Shown piece by piece: positions 31,149 to 44,654 of a DNA stretch of 64,000 bases. Under the pieces are notes generated by a model. The model saw only the letters and a list, made by a program, of their open reading frames with translations, was not told the DNA's origin and made no database searches. Position numbers and translations under genes: made by a program. This stretch comes from Megaleporinus macrocephalus (taxonomy: Eukaryota; Chordata; Actinopteri; Characiformes; Anostomidae): assembly GCA_021613375.1 (NCBI GenBank), contig CM038722.1:24432441-24496440 (forward strand), read 5' to 3'. The stretch's first letter is position 1. Each line of letters opens with the position of its first letter.

Positions 31149-31756
31149 GTTTTAGGGTTTTTTTTCCCCCCCATGGAGTGTTGTTTGAAGAGGTGTTTCA
31201 CTTCATTCATACTTAACAATCAGACGTGTTAAGCATGCTATTATGTACAAGATGGAATTGAAAAAAAGGCAGAGCAAAGAAAGAAAATATGAAAGATCGA
31301 AATTGAAAGCAAAACAGACTCTCAGCTTTGCTTTGCCTCTGCACCTAGGTTAACGTTCTGAATGCACCAACTACAAAACAAAATGCATTCAACTTGCGGC
31401 TTCATTATAACAGCAAGGTGAATCTCAGACAAGTGTTCCTGTTCACAAAGACTGTAATAAACAACAACGACTTGAGTGGAAATAAGTCATTGTGCAGAAT
31501 GTAGAGTTGCATTCATTAGAACAATTACAGCGTACGTATCATCATGCATTCTCTAATGCTCTAAATAACGGGCTACTTTTATAACACTGAGTATTTACTG
31601 AGTATGTACAAAATACATTGAAATGGGAAAACTATTAGTCTAAGCTATAGTACATTATAATACATTTCTTGGTAGAACTTTATCATAACAAACCCTAATA
31701 AGTAGCATCACAGTCAATATCTAATAGTTAATTATAATCATGGTTAATTAATCCAT
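31149..31756. other. Unique DNA, no gene seen
   Basis: AT-rich, nothing recognised. Confidence 0.5.
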
Positions 31757-32053
31757 CCCTCCATCCATTATCAGTAGCTTAATCCTGCTAGTCTGGGTTA
31801 TCGGGCGCACACCATGGACAGTTCGCCAGTCTATCGCATGGCCAACACTTACTCATGCACTCACACCTATGGACAATTTAGTGTGACCCATCAACCTAAC
31901 ATGCATGTGTTTGGACTGTGGGAGGAAACCGGAGTACCCAGAGGAAACCCACTCAAGCACAGGGAGAACATACACACTCCACACAGAACGGCCCAGACCG
32001 AACCCGGAACGTCTTGCTGACAGTGCTAACCACTACACCACCATGCCGCCTTA
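31757..32053 (-). mobile_element. tRNA-derived SINE (V-SINE/HE1-like), minus strand
   Basis: On the minus strand the head is GGCGGCATGGTGGTGTAGTG then GTTAGCACTG (A-box region) with the B-box-like CGGGTTCGGTCTG about 40 bases later: a tRNA-like Pol III promoter. The body contains the complements of GGACTGTGGGAGGAAACCGG and CGCCAGTCTATCGC. The tail on the left is the complement of CCATCCCTCCATCCATTATC, a GGATGGA-type terminus seen in widespread fish SINEs. Confidence 0.85.
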
Positions 32054-32256
32054 TAATTAATAATAATAATTAATAATAATAATTAATAATGCATGTGTAG
32101 CAATTACAAAATTATCAACAATAATTAGAATGAACTACTTAGCACAATTTATTTTGGGTATCTGCAGCAAAATGACAGATGGTGTTGATTTTTTTTTTTA
32201 TTTCTAATTCCAAACTTATGCATTTCCCAATATGTTAAATTTAGCAAATACAAATA
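32054..32256. other. (AAT)-rich low-complexity spacer
   Basis: Imperfect TAATAATAATTAATAATA repeats at 32054-32090, then AT-rich DNA up to the Tc1 fragment. Confidence 0.8.
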
Positions 32257-32473
32257 AAAAAAAAACATCAGTGTCTGACCTCACAAATGTGCTTCTGGAA
32301 GAACGGTCAAACATTCCCATAAACACACTCCTAAACCGTGTGGAGAGCCTTCCCAGAAGAGCTGAAGCTGTTATAGCTGCAAAGGTTGGGCCAACATCAT
32401 ATAACCCTATGGATTAAGAATGTGATGTCACTTATGTGGGGGCAGATGAGCGAATACTTGCCAATATAGTGTA
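32257..32473 (+). mobile_element. Tc1-like transposon 3' fragment
   Basis: Plus-strand C-terminus of the family seen at 1198-1991: VSDLTNVLLEERSNIPINTL, then RVESLPRRAEAVIAAK and a stop at about 32416. The 3' terminal repeat follows, GAGCGAATACTTGCCAATAT and AGTGTA, ending at 32473. Everything 5' of the last 50 codons is missing. It supplies the 3' end that the 1198 copy lacks. Confidence 0.88.
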
Positions 32474-32964
32474 TATACCACATACAGTATATGATGCATT
32501 TATGAAAAGCATTCAGAGAGCTTTAATACACCAACAATGTTGGCATCGTCAGGTTGTATTATTGTTGTATATGTTATGAAAATGTATGCCTTTAATTTAT
32601 TCTGATTTCATTTATTAAATGGTATTTCAATTATTAACATTATTAGTCTGAATGTAAACACTCTCAATGTAAGTTGATACATGTATGGCGATGCACTGGA
32701 AGTAGCACCAAAGAGATGTATAGAAAGGTAGAAGTAGGCATAAAGCACTGACAGAAACACTTTGGCCACCATTTCTCTTCAGTCGCTCCAGTTGAAACTG
32801 CTGACTGACAGCTAATATGTACACAACTAGGACCCACATATGCACCATTTCCATCACAGCCTTGTCCAGGGCTGCTGCGGTAGGCTTCTCATTTAGCCAT
32901 TTCCACTTCTCACACGTTTTAGTCATGAGCTCTGGGCAATAGTAATCTGTACTCCTCAGTTATT

Positions 32965-32966
<2 letters not shown>
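32474..32966. other. Unique DNA, no gene seen
   Basis: Short frames only, no motif. Confidence 0.5.

Positions 32967-33032
<66 letters not shown>
32967..33032. repeat. (CA)n microsatellite
   Basis: Uninterrupted CA run of about 66 bp. Confidence 0.97.
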
Positions 33033-33035
<3 letters not shown>

Positions 33036-33559
33036 AGCATGGATTTTTCCATCATAGCCCGCATCACGTAACAGACAGACAAGCAATCGCTGTAAATCTA
33101 ATGATAAACACCTGCACATTTTCACATATCAGTAAGAGTGTGGAAAAAAAAAAAACATTAATTCGCCTGAATTCTGATAAATGATACTTCCAGTCCATCT
33201 AAATTTTAAATGCTGATTTACTTTGCAGCAGTGATAAACAATCTAAGTCCTGGAGCAACTCATTACTGCACACAGTAATGTTTTTTTTCCTCATTCTAAA
33301 GGTTATACTAGGTTATTGTCAGCAAAAAAAATAAAACATAAATTGCGAGCAAAATCACATTCATATCAATGGACTGTGCAGCAATGAATGTTTTCACATT
33401 GCAAAATTCCCCAGAGCTAATGCATTTTGCACGTTACATTTTTCATGCAAGACCTGGCATCGTGTTCAGTTTTGGTTTAATCTTTAATATTTGGTCTCTT
33501 TAGCGGTTCTTCAATCACTGGAATGCCAATATATACAGTCTATGCATTTTTTCTTTTTG
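33033..33559. other. Unique DNA, no gene seen
   Basis: AT-rich unique sequence; nothing recognised. Confidence 0.5.
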
Positions 33560-33955
33560 AAATTAAAAAAAGACCCTCTAGTGGCAAATAAAAATGGATT
33601 CTATCCAATTTTCTCTCTCCTCACCAAGTGTCACTGGATTTTCTGAATTAAGAGGTTTTTAAGGAGTCAAAATCTGATTACTTACATACATGCTACAAAC
33701 AGTCTCACTGTATGTTGACATTAGGAGGTGAAAGGTCAGTAATGTCGCCTTTAGTCTTGTGGCAGTGTTCGCCACTGTCAAACGCACCATTTAACATCAA
33801 AATGAATAAATATAACATTAAATTCAGGGCAATCATAAAATCAGAGAAGTGTATCTGAAATAGTCATTAACACTAAGCTGAGCAGGTTAAAAGCTACATT
33901 ATACAAATGATTGGATCTTAAGCCTATGGGGGAGTGCAGGGCTGGACTGGGACAG
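33560..33955 (+). repeat. Local triplication, copy A (partial)
   Basis: Block 1 (33566-33740, AAAAGACCCTCTAGTGGCAA...) recurs at 34311-34490. Block 2 (33779-33950, AATTCAGGGCAATCATAAAA...) recurs at 34626-34780 and 35837-35995. Block 3 is absent from this copy. About 90% similar by eye; non-coding. Confidence 0.85.
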
Positions 33956-34304
33956 AAAATCGGCCCTGGCATTTTTGGCTTAGACCAGCCCGTCATAATT
34001 AGCAGAGCACAGCCGACCAGTAATTTATGTATGTGTTCCATATGGAGGAATGTATTTTACTATTATCATATAATAATGATCAAATAATAACAGCATTATA
34101 AAAAAATAACTTTTTGCCAGTGAATCATTACTTTAGAAGTCTAACAAATAACCATTGTGGAAAGCAAGTAAGTAAGTTTACACTTACTGTAGTTCTAGCT
34201 CTTTTGTCTGCTCATATGTATTTTCTGAATTTCTTTGATATAACAGCTCAATTCTAATTCTTCAAGTTAAAATGTGCTCCCTCCTTTAAAAAGACATTTA
34301 GATC

Positions 34305-35020
34305 AGGCTAAAAAAGACCCTCTAGGGGCAAATAAAATGGATTCTATCCAATTTTCTCTCTCCCCACCAAGTGTCACTGGATTTTCTGATTTAAGAGGTT
34401 TTTAGGGAGTCAAAATCTGTTTACTTACATACATGCTACAAACAGTCTAACTGTATGTTGACATTAGGAGGTGAGGTGTGAAGGTGTGACCAAAGGCAAG
34501 CGTATTGGCTCCTGCAGAGTTAGAACTATGAACTATATACAAAAAGAACATAGCGTCTGAGCTTAAGAACCCAGAATGTGAACAAGAGTTTTAACCTTTT
34601 ATGGGTAAGTTAGACTGTAGAAAATCAAATGCACCATTTAACATGAAAATGAGTAAACATAACATTAAATTCAGGGCAAACATAAAATCAGAGAAGTGTA
34701 TCTGAAATAGTCATTAACACTAAGCTGAGCAGGTTCAGTTACATTATACACATGATTGGATCCTAAGCCTATGGGGGAGGGGGGGGGCATTGCAGGCCGT
34801 CACTATATGATACATGTTATCTGTGTGATGTTGTGAACAACACACTGAATTTGACATTTTCAGTCCTGATTTAGAACACATTTCTATGTGGTACTGAATA
34901 TCAGATATCCAGCAATCTGATACGCATCAATTAGACTTAGTCTGAACAGCCGGTTGGAATTCATGTAACATCAATCCAACTTGACATTCATCATAGTTTC
35001 ATGTTGCGGAGATACAAAAA
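34305..35020 (+). repeat. Local triplication, copy B (most complete)
   Basis: Contains block 1, block 2 and block 3 (34795-35015: CTATATGATACATGTTATCT, GAACAGCCGGTTGGAATTCA). Block 3 recurs at 36010-36230. It has a 9-G run near 34779 that is longer or shorter in the other copies. Offsets differ between blocks, so indels have accumulated since duplication. Confidence 0.85.
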
Positions 35021-35147
35021 GAGCATAGGCTCTGAGCTCAAGCTGTTCTACATCTAAGACAGAAACAGGCCTTCACAGTGCAGTCAGTCCTCTTTTAACA
35101 TAGCGGATCAGACTATATGAAATTACAGGACTCATTCACCATTAACA

Positions 35148-35398
35148 TATCGTTGCTGACCAATGAAAAACATGGAACATGGTTTTTGTCGATTTTTAGT
35201 TTTCTACATCGTTTGAACATGACAGCTGTCATTTACACTGTCTGAAAAGTTCATGATGAATGGTCCAGTAGGCGTGCTCCAAAGCTTGGAGAGAAACCTG
35301 GTTCCATTCCCTTACATTAAAAGTGAAGTATGTTTTTGTTCTCTGCTGTACAGTTGCAATTTTTGAGATACTTGTTTTTCATTGGACAGCGACAATAT
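35148..35398 (+). mobile_element. MITE, family X, copy 2
   Basis: Termini TATCGTTGCTGACCAATGAA and, inverted, TATTGTCGCTGTCCAATGAA. The interior matches 13426-13672 (AGTTTTCTACATCG, TTCATGATGAATGG, CTGGTTCCATTCCCTTACAT). Lies between triplication copies B and C. Confidence 0.8.
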
Positions 35399-35784
35399 AA
35401 TTGGAAGAATTCCATATAACTGGACAACGCTAAGTCACATTCTGCAGACTGTATATTGAACATAATAATATTTTATTACAGAATGTAGATAAAAGTCATA
35501 CTATTTACCCCTTAGAAAGATTTTATGTGGTATTTTATGTGGTATACTCTGTTACCCATAAGAAACCCTAGAAACTGTTATAAGAAACCCTAGAAAGACA
35601 TACTCAGTAAACCCACACTTCTTTTAAACCACCACCCACTGACCCACGCATGGCTCCTGGGAAATAGACAAAAAACAATAACAGTGAGATTAATAAAAGG
35701 GTTAATAACTATCCCATCCTATGGTCTGACTCTTCTTTACTAGTACATGTTTACAGGTGTTATATTGTATACCACTGATACACA
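35399..35784. other. Spacer with small tandem duplications
   Basis: Contains short direct repeats (TTTATGTGGTA twice near 35522-35545, and AAGAAACCCTAGAAA twice near 35570-35600). No gene. Confidence 0.6.
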
Positions 35785-36240
35785 CCACAGAACGTGAAAA
35801 ACAGTTTTAACCTTTTATGGGTAAGTTAGACTGTAAGAAATCATACGCACCATTTAACATGAAAATGAGTAAACATAACATTAAATTCAGGGCAAACATA
35901 AAATCAGAGAAGTGTATCTGAAATAGTCATTAACACTAAGCTGAGAAGGGTAAAAGCTACATTATACACATGATTGGATCCTAAGCTTAAGGGGGGGACC
36001 ATAACGGGCCATCGCTATATGATACATGCTATCTGTGTGACATTGTAAACAACACACTGAATTTTACATTTACACTTTCCTATGTGGTACTGAATATCCG
36101 ATATCCAGCAATCCGATACCTGTATCCGATATGTATCAATGAGACTTAGTCTGAACAGCCGGCTGGAATTCATGTAACTTGTACATCAATCCAACTTGAC
36201 CTTCATCATAGTTTCGAGGTGCAGAGATATTGGATATTCA
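35785..36240 (+). repeat. Local triplication, copy C
   Basis: Carries blocks 2 and 3, with the leader AACCTTTTATGGGTAAGTTA shared with copy B (34592). It lacks block 1. Block 3 here has extra ATCCGATA-type motifs, so the ancestral unit may be a transposon relic. Confidence 0.85.
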
Positions 36241-38485
36241 GTGATATGTTTCTATAAAAAATAAAATTGAGGCACTTCTAACTAAAGAAGTAGCCGTGGC
36301 TAAATAACATGGCTTTGCCGGAACTGGACCTCCTTGCGTTGGTTGTTTTCCTCTGAATGAGCGTGCCATGTGAAGAATTGTTCTTTTGCACATGCTGAGT
36401 GTGTCTGTTTAGACTATTGTCAGATTTAGGTCACATTTATATTGTGAATAGCCAAAAAAATGAATTTGTTGAGAAAACCAGATTTGTATGTGTGTGTGTT
36501 TTGGTGTAAGCGCGTTGACGTGGCATGGTTTATTGTTTTTTGTATATTTTGATGTTTCACTGCTGGCTGATGAGTTTGCTATTTTATCCACCAAGTTTTT
36601 CCACCAATGACTCAGAGTTGTTGGGCCAGTTGTTCCTGGTTGCATCAGAGCTGATATGTAGCATTGCTCAAACAGTCGGACCAAGGAGGTGGAAAAACCC
36701 TATTTTAGTTTGAGGGGAAGGTGTATCACGGCTATCAGGCCGTCTGGACTGGGCACCTGTTTGAAGCTACATTGCAGCTACTATGCTGCCTGGACTGGCT
36801 GCTTTAGTGATTGCATTGCAGTGGTGGGGCTGCCTGGACTGGTGGTGTTTGGGTGTTTGCATAAGCAGCTTCTAAAGCCTTTTTTAAGAAGCTTCTAGGC
36901 TGGCTGCCTAGGTGACGCCATATTGCAGCTATGTGGCTGCCTGGGCCAGCCGTTTGGGCACGCTACTTCTTTACTCTTTACAGGTAAATACTTTTTTGGC
37001 CTTCGAGGCTTTCTGAACCAGCTGTTTGTTGCACTTCACTGCAGGAAGTTACTCTATACTGTGGTCTGGGGATTCTCCTCGCTAGCTATGGTACCTGCCC
37101 TTACAAAAGTAAAGGCTAAATATACTTAGAGTTTACTGTATAGTTGTCAGTACCTACTAAGTGTATTTAAGTATATTTGTGTTTAATACATCACTGAAAA
37201 GTACATGAACAGTAAACTGAAAGCCAACTCACATGTTTTTACTACTCATATACTTAAAACAGAAATTTCTTATTTGTAAGGGTGTGGATTGAGTGTATTT
37301 GAGTTGTGTGCTTTTTATGTATTACTGATGATTTATGTTGTTACTTTTTTTATGTTGTTTTTTTGTTGTTACATTAAGACCTCACCACCACCTTTTTGTC
37401 AGGCAAGCTACAACTTGCAGATGGATGGAGGCCAATCAAAATACAACAGAATTGTATGTGAGCACTTTAGATGGAGTCTCCAGAAAATGCTATGTGGAGA
37501 AGATCAGCTTGATTGACTTTATCTGTGTACAGCTCACGTCTCAAGTTCAGAAAATTCCTCTGTGTGAGGTTTTAGAAATTTGAGGGACCAGTTAATAAGC
37601 ACAACGACAAATAAAATCAAGTTAATAAAAAAATATTGGTTAGCATGCTTTAATATTTTGTTTTAAATTTAATATTCTAAAAACAATGTTGGTTCACTTT
37701 GGCTTTCTTCTCTCATAACAAACCATAACAGGGCTACCAAATAAACATGAAGAGCAGTGAAGAGTAGTGGTGATGCAGTTGTGTGACTTTTTCAGAGCAT
37801 AATAAATTGGGAAGAAAAACATGCTGGTAGGATCAAAAAGAGAGTAGACCCCTATGTCTTCCATGATTGGTCTGAAGAATTATCTTGATTGTGGCTTCAC
37901 TGGTTCATAGTTCATTTGCGTAAAACTGTTAAAATGTCAGCTCGCCTTGTCATTTGTCACAACCACTACGGTGCCACTGCTTGGCTGTCATTAAATCATG
38001 ACTACAAATACTCACACAGGAAATGAGTAATCAACTGACACCCTGTCATCATCCTATGGCAACACTTTATATTGACCTGAGTTCATGTAAAAATGATTGA
38101 AGAAATTATAAAAAAATGTAAAAGATTAATTAAATAGTAGTTATGTCATTATTTTGTATCGTGTTTTTCAAAACTATATTTAATAAAGTATTCATTGTAT
38201 TTTTATTAGGTATCGTTTTAGTGCTGCACTAATATTAAGCTGTATGAACAATAGAGTAGCGTAGCCCAGGTGTAATAAAATTTTTTGTCAATTTTTTTCA
38301 AAGTGAAAATAAGTCAACACGTCTGCACAGTTTAATGCATCATTTTTGTTTATTTGCTAAAAAAATATTAAACTACGACCTGTTCCAACACTATGGCATA
38401 TTTTATATTTTGTTTTGTTTTTATACTATATTAAAATCAGAAATTAATAGAAATGTAAAGTAATATTTTCAGAAATATTTTTACG
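36241..38485. other. Mostly unique; degenerate 60-bp repeats 36725-36965
   Basis: Between 36725 and 36965 the words ATTGCAGC and GGCTGCCTGGxCTGG recur at loose intervals of about 55-70 bp, an old tandem repeat. No exon is recognised elsewhere; the frames at 36.5-37.6 kb have no motif I know. Confidence 0.4.
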
Positions 38486-38561
38486 TTTCAATTCAAGTTT
38501 ATTTGTGTAGCGCTTTTTACAACAATGTTGTCACAAAGCAGCTTTACAGAAGTTTAAATAC
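38486..38561 (+). repeat. Dispersed fish repeat, copy 3 (5' piece)
   Basis: CAAGTTTATTTGTGTAGCGC and GTCACAAAGCAGCTTTACAG match the first third of the family at 24668-24850. Confidence 0.6.
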
Positions 38562-38711
38562 AGACGTTTTGTTCTTATTAAAGTTTATAGAGAATATTTT
38601 GACTCAACTTGGGCTGTTTAACCTTTTCAGTGCAGCTGTATTTGCATTAAATTAATTTTACTTTACGTTGAGCAAACATTTCCTAATGCTATTCTGTTTC
38701 TATACAGTTCA

Positions 38712-38811
38712 ATCATTTCCATGTAATGCCACCAGAATCGGAAACAGCACATATGTAAAAATTCTGACTATCGGGTGCTGGCATACAGTTCAGCATATCA
38801 GTGCATCCCTA
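38712..38811 (-). mobile_element. hAT terminal remnant
   Basis: TATCAGTGCATCCCTA at 38796-38811 is the complement of TAGGGATGCACTGATA, a terminus I recall from fish hAT elements. The opposite end is not seen within several hundred bases. Confidence 0.45.
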
Positions 38812-40490
<1,679 letters not shown>

Positions 40491-40851
40491 GAGGAGGACG
40501 AGGATAAAGAGGGAGAAAGAAAGAAAGATAGAAAGAGCTTGTCTTAAAGAACAGCAGGGGAAAAGAGAAAAAGAGAGAAAAAAGAAAGAAGCTTGTATTA
40601 TCTGAACAATCAAAAAGAAAGAATGAAAGAAAGAATGAAAGAGGGAAAGGAACGAATAAAGAAAGCAAGCAAGCAAAAAAGAAAAAGATTAAAAGAGTGT
40701 GTTATATGATTTAACAAAAAGAGAAAGAAAGAAAGAAAGAAAGAATGAAAGAATAAATGAAAGAGGGTAAAGGAACAAATAAAGAAAGCAAGCAAGCAAG
40801 AAAGAAAAAGATTAAAAGAATGTGTTATATGATTTGACTAAATAAGAAGTA

Positions 40852-40882
<31 letters not shown>

Positions 40883-41110
40883 GGAAAAAACAAAGCAGCT
40901 TGTATTATCTGAACAATCAAAAAGAGAAAGAAAGAAAGAAAGGAAGTGAGTAAAAGATTGTGTTATCTGAATGAACAACAAAAGAAAGAAAGAAAGAAAG
41001 AATGAAAGAAAGAATGAAAGAAAGAATGAAAGAGGGAAAGGAATGAATAAAGAAAGCAAGCAAGCAAGAAAGAAAAAGATTAAAAGAGTGTGTTATGATT
41101 TAACTAAAAG

Positions 41111-41164
<54 letters not shown>

Positions 41165-41507
41165 GGAAAAAACAAAGGAGCTTGTATTATCTGAACAATC
41201 AAGAAGAGAAAGAAAGAAAAAAAGAAAGAAGCTTCGGTTCTCTAAATGAACAAGTGAAAGAAAGAAAGAAAGAAAGAAAGAGGAAGATTAGATTTGTATT
41301 GTGAGGTAGAGGGACTAGGATAGAAGAAAGTAAGGAATTAGCAGCTTGAGCTATCTCTAAGAACAGCAGGGGAGGAAAGAAAGAAAGAAAGAATGGGTGA
41401 ATAAAAGAAAGGGAAAAAAAGCTTGTGGTATCTGAACAAACAACAGGGAAAAGAAAGAAGGAAGGAAAGAAGAACAAACAAGGTTCTCTAAATTAACAAG
41501 GGAATAA

Positions 41508-41542
<35 letters not shown>

Positions 41543-41947
41543 GAATTAGCAGCTTGAGCTATCTCTAAGAACAGCAGGGGTGGAAAGAAAGAAAGAATGA
41601 ATGAATAGAAGAAAGAAAGAAAAGAAAGAAGAAGATTAGATTTGTATTGTGAGGTACTAAGAAAGAAGAAAGTAAGGAATTAGCAGCTTGAGCTATCTCT
41701 AAGAACAGCAGGGAGGAAAGAAAGAAAGAAAAGAATGAATGAATAAAAGAAAGGAAGAAAAAAGCTTGGGTTATCTGAACAAACAACAGGGAAAAGAAAG
41801 AAGGAAGGAAAGAAGCATGCATTATCTGAACGAACAAGGGAAGAAAGAAAGAAAGAAAGAGATTAGATTTGTTTTGCGGAGGAGAAGGACTAGGAAAGAA
41901 GAATGATGGGAATTAGCACTTTGTATTATCTGGAAGAACAACAAGGG

Positions 41948-41980
<33 letters not shown>

Positions 41981-41985
41981 AGGCT
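40491..41985 (+). repeat. 1.5-kb polypurine (GAAA)n complex with interspersed cassettes
   Basis: Long runs of GAAA/AAGA on the + strand broken by recurring short cassettes: CTTGTATTATCTGAACAATC (40594, 40903, 41182), AGATTAAAAGAGTGTGTTA (40687, 41075), and CAGCTTGAGCTATCTCTAAG plus AACAGCAGGG (41343, 41550, 41686). It is therefore a higher-order tandem structure and not a simple slip-expanded tract. Lys/Glu- or Phe/Ser-rich frames on either strand are artefacts. Confidence 0.92.
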
Positions 41986-42824
41986 TATCTGGTGGAATAA
42001 CAGAAAATGAAAGGAGCAGAAGGAGGGAGCGGGCAGATATGAAAAGGAGGAGGACTGAGAGGCGGTGCGGGCTGGTGGCTGTGTGCAGGAGTTTGGCTGG
42101 AGGACGGCGTGTCCTCTGCGCTGCACTGTAAGTAGGTGCAGTGTGTAAAGGATCTGGCTCCAGTAGCAGCTTCTGTTCCACCACACAGTCTTAGCGATGG
42201 CGAAGGGCTGCGGATGAGGCAGTGAGAGGGGGCTGTGACGCGCCATGAGCGCTAAATTGACAATCTCTCCGCTCTCAGAAATGTCAGAGAGAACTTATTA
42301 GCCTGGCAGGCAGCCGTCTTCTATAAATAGAAGATGGCACATTTTCATAGGAGCATTATCATTTGCCAACAGATGAACTGAAGAGAAAGGGAGAGGTGGG
42401 GGGGGGGGAGAGAGGGAATAAAACAGCTGATGGACTGCGGGAAATAAAAGTCTATTTGTTTTTATCATTAAACGAGGGGGCCGGAAATTGAATTGAAAAA
42501 TGGGCTGGGGATATCATATAGTCCCCAAATCACGGCGCTCCGCACAGATGAATTTTAGAAAGGGCACGGAAAGGGCAGCGCTGAAATAAACGAGAGATGA
42601 CAACACAAATCAAGAGTGTTTAAAGGGGATTTTCCATAATCATGAGTGCTGTTAGAATCCTGTTAGCATTATGCAAACGAGATCACGCTAACTTGTTTCG
42701 GCGTGGTCTCATGTGTACAGTCAGTTTGTAAAGATGCACAAGAAGGTCATTCATTATATACATACACTGTGTAGCTAAAAAATACACTACTGTTTAAAAC
42801 TCGGAGGTACTTAAGCTTATAGTT
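41986..42824. other. Unique block, candidate conserved non-coding 42290-42720
   Basis: 42290-42380 and 42460-42720 are repeat-free, balanced in composition and dense in words such as ATTATGCAAA (octamer-like) and TTTTCATAGGAGCATTATCA, as seen in vertebrate conserved non-coding elements. A 14-G run lies at 42397-42410. No alignment was possible, so this is inference. Confidence 0.35.
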
Positions 42825-43107
42825 TAAAAGCCTTTATCTTAGCAATGCATGTATTGTCCAGATACATCCGATATCATTAGAACAGATGTAAATAAGCATA
42901 AATACAATACAAAGTAGTAGAAATATTTTATTTTATAAGAAGTTTGAAGAACAAAGTTTAGTTCCAGATTGTATTCAGTTCCAATCTTGATTTAGCTTAA
43001 TGAAGTACTGAGCAGTCACAGCAGGTATTAGATGAGAATTGTAAATAATACTGGGCTAGTTTCACAAGGAGACAGGGTTGGAAAGGGTTAAATAAACACA
43101 CAAACAT
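42825..43107 (+). repeat. Dispersed repeat, inverted partner of 62040-62410
   Basis: Several blocks match in reverse complement: ATCATTAGAACAGATGTAAA (62351-62332), GAACAAAGTTTAGTTCCAGA (62255-62236), AATACTGGG (near 62092) and GGGTTAAATAAACACA (near 62055). Order is preserved, so both copies derive from one element. It runs into the partial MITE at 43108. Confidence 0.75.
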
Positions 43108-43296
43108 GACAGCTGCTCTTTGTATCCTGTAAAAAAACTTTTACAATGAATGGACCAATAGAAAAGCTCCAAAAGAACTTGTATAGATATGTAACTTATA
43201 TAACCTGCTACATAGATATAGATTTATAACTTTTCTGGTTCCAAGATTTTGGCCTCTGTTGTAAAGTTGCTATTTTGAAGATATGTAATGATATGT
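43108..43296 (+). mobile_element. MITE, family X, partial copy
   Basis: ACATGACAGCTGCTCTTTGT, ACAATGAATGGACCAATAG and CTGTTGTAAAGTTGC align with the interior of the copies at 13426 and 35148. The left terminus is replaced by the 42825-43107 repeat, and the interior carries a short insertion (about 43180-43230). Confidence 0.55.
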
Positions 43297-43419
43297 GATG
43301 ATATGTAAAACCTCTACTTACTGTATTAATAATAGTTAATTATTTTAAAAAATGTGTTTTTCTGGCAAAATAGATTTTTAAGTATAATAATGTCCTCAAA
43401 TGGCTAAAATTTTGCACTA
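43297..43419. other. AT-rich spacer
   Basis: Nothing recognised. Confidence 0.5.
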
Positions 43420-44118
43420 TAGTACTGTATGTGAACACCCCTACCACTACATGATGCAGCCTATGGAGATAAAATCAAGATTAGAGTCTGTTTTTATAGA
43501 CACTGACTTTAAACACACCCCTAGCATAGGATGCTAGCTTTGCCCAAAGTCAGTTCTATCCTGCTAGATCTGCCCTAGCCGACTATAAGTGCTATTATTG
43601 TGTGATAGTGTCTGTGTGCAACAACATCCCCAACACCACATTAGACCAGACAAACTCATGGAGTGGGGCTGCCTAGGGCTGAAATGTATAGCACCTCTAT
43701 TGTATCACTTATTACAGACCTCCAAACTGCCTTAGGAAGCAACATCTGCACAAGAGCTGTGTCTCAGGAGCTTCGTGAAATGGGTTTCCACTGCCGAGCG
43801 ACTGCACACTGTTTGAGTTCCAGTGAAGAGTAATGTTAATACTGTTGTTAATGTTCCCTGTGCGCAAGCGAGGTCCATAAAGACATGGTCTGGAGGATCT
43901 CCAGTGGCCTGCACAGAGCCCTGACCTCAGCCCCAGTGAACACCTTTGGGCTGAATTGGTATATTGTTTGTGAACCAGGCACATGAGTGAGGCAATCCAA
44001 AACATTGTGAGAAGTCTTCCCAGAAGAGTGAGGCCTGTAACAGTGACAAAAAGTGGAGACAACTGTATTAGCTCTATGATTTTGGGATAGAATGTGTTTT
44101 TCAAGCCTACGTGTTATA
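43420..44118 (+). mobile_element. Tc1-like transposon relic, third family, core deleted
   Basis: Plus strand: LQTALGSNICTRAVSQELRE (43719-43778), then MGFHCRAT, matching the end of the N-terminal DNA-binding region. The middle, including the first catalytic Asp, is deleted. Similarity resumes at about 43861 (the KARSIKTW region), continues through LSPSEHLWAEL (43931-43963, including the catalytic Glu) with a frame change, and SLPRRVRPVT (44017-44046). The 3' end (TTTGGGATAGAATGTGTTTT) resembles the family's tail. Dead copy. Confidence 0.72.
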
Positions 44119-44654
44119 AACTATGATTTAAGTTAATTTAATTTAAGTTTTTTAATCTTGATATAAATGTATTGCCCCACCCAAACATGGTATCAAAACT
44201 CACCATGAGTCCTGCTGTTGTATGAACTATATATATTTTCCCTCCAGTATGTTACATTTAACAAATAAGCTCTATTTAAATGCACAGAAGAGCAAAACTT
44301 GTTTTCACTCAACAAGGGTCACCCAAGATTGAGTGCAAGTGTAGGTTCTGCAATCCATTTTTATATGTTATTTTATTGCTTATGTGCTATTATTGCTGCA
44401 GGAGTGATATGAGTGTCTGTAAACAGTAATATATTAAAAACAGGCAGATTATGTGGAAAGTGTGCTGCTAGGAACAGAGGAAAGCATGCTTTCATTTTAA
44501 ATACCCTCGTTTGGTGCAGATCACTGCAAAAATGCGTGCCAACCGGCAGCAAACGGAACCAAGGGTTCACTTGGACACCATGTTGTGTTAATTTAATAAA
44601 TGTGGGGATAGCTGTAGTGCTATCTCTCTTGGTTCTTATTAAGAGCGATCATTA
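44119..44654. other. Unique DNA, no gene seen
   Basis: AT-rich; no motif. Confidence 0.5.
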
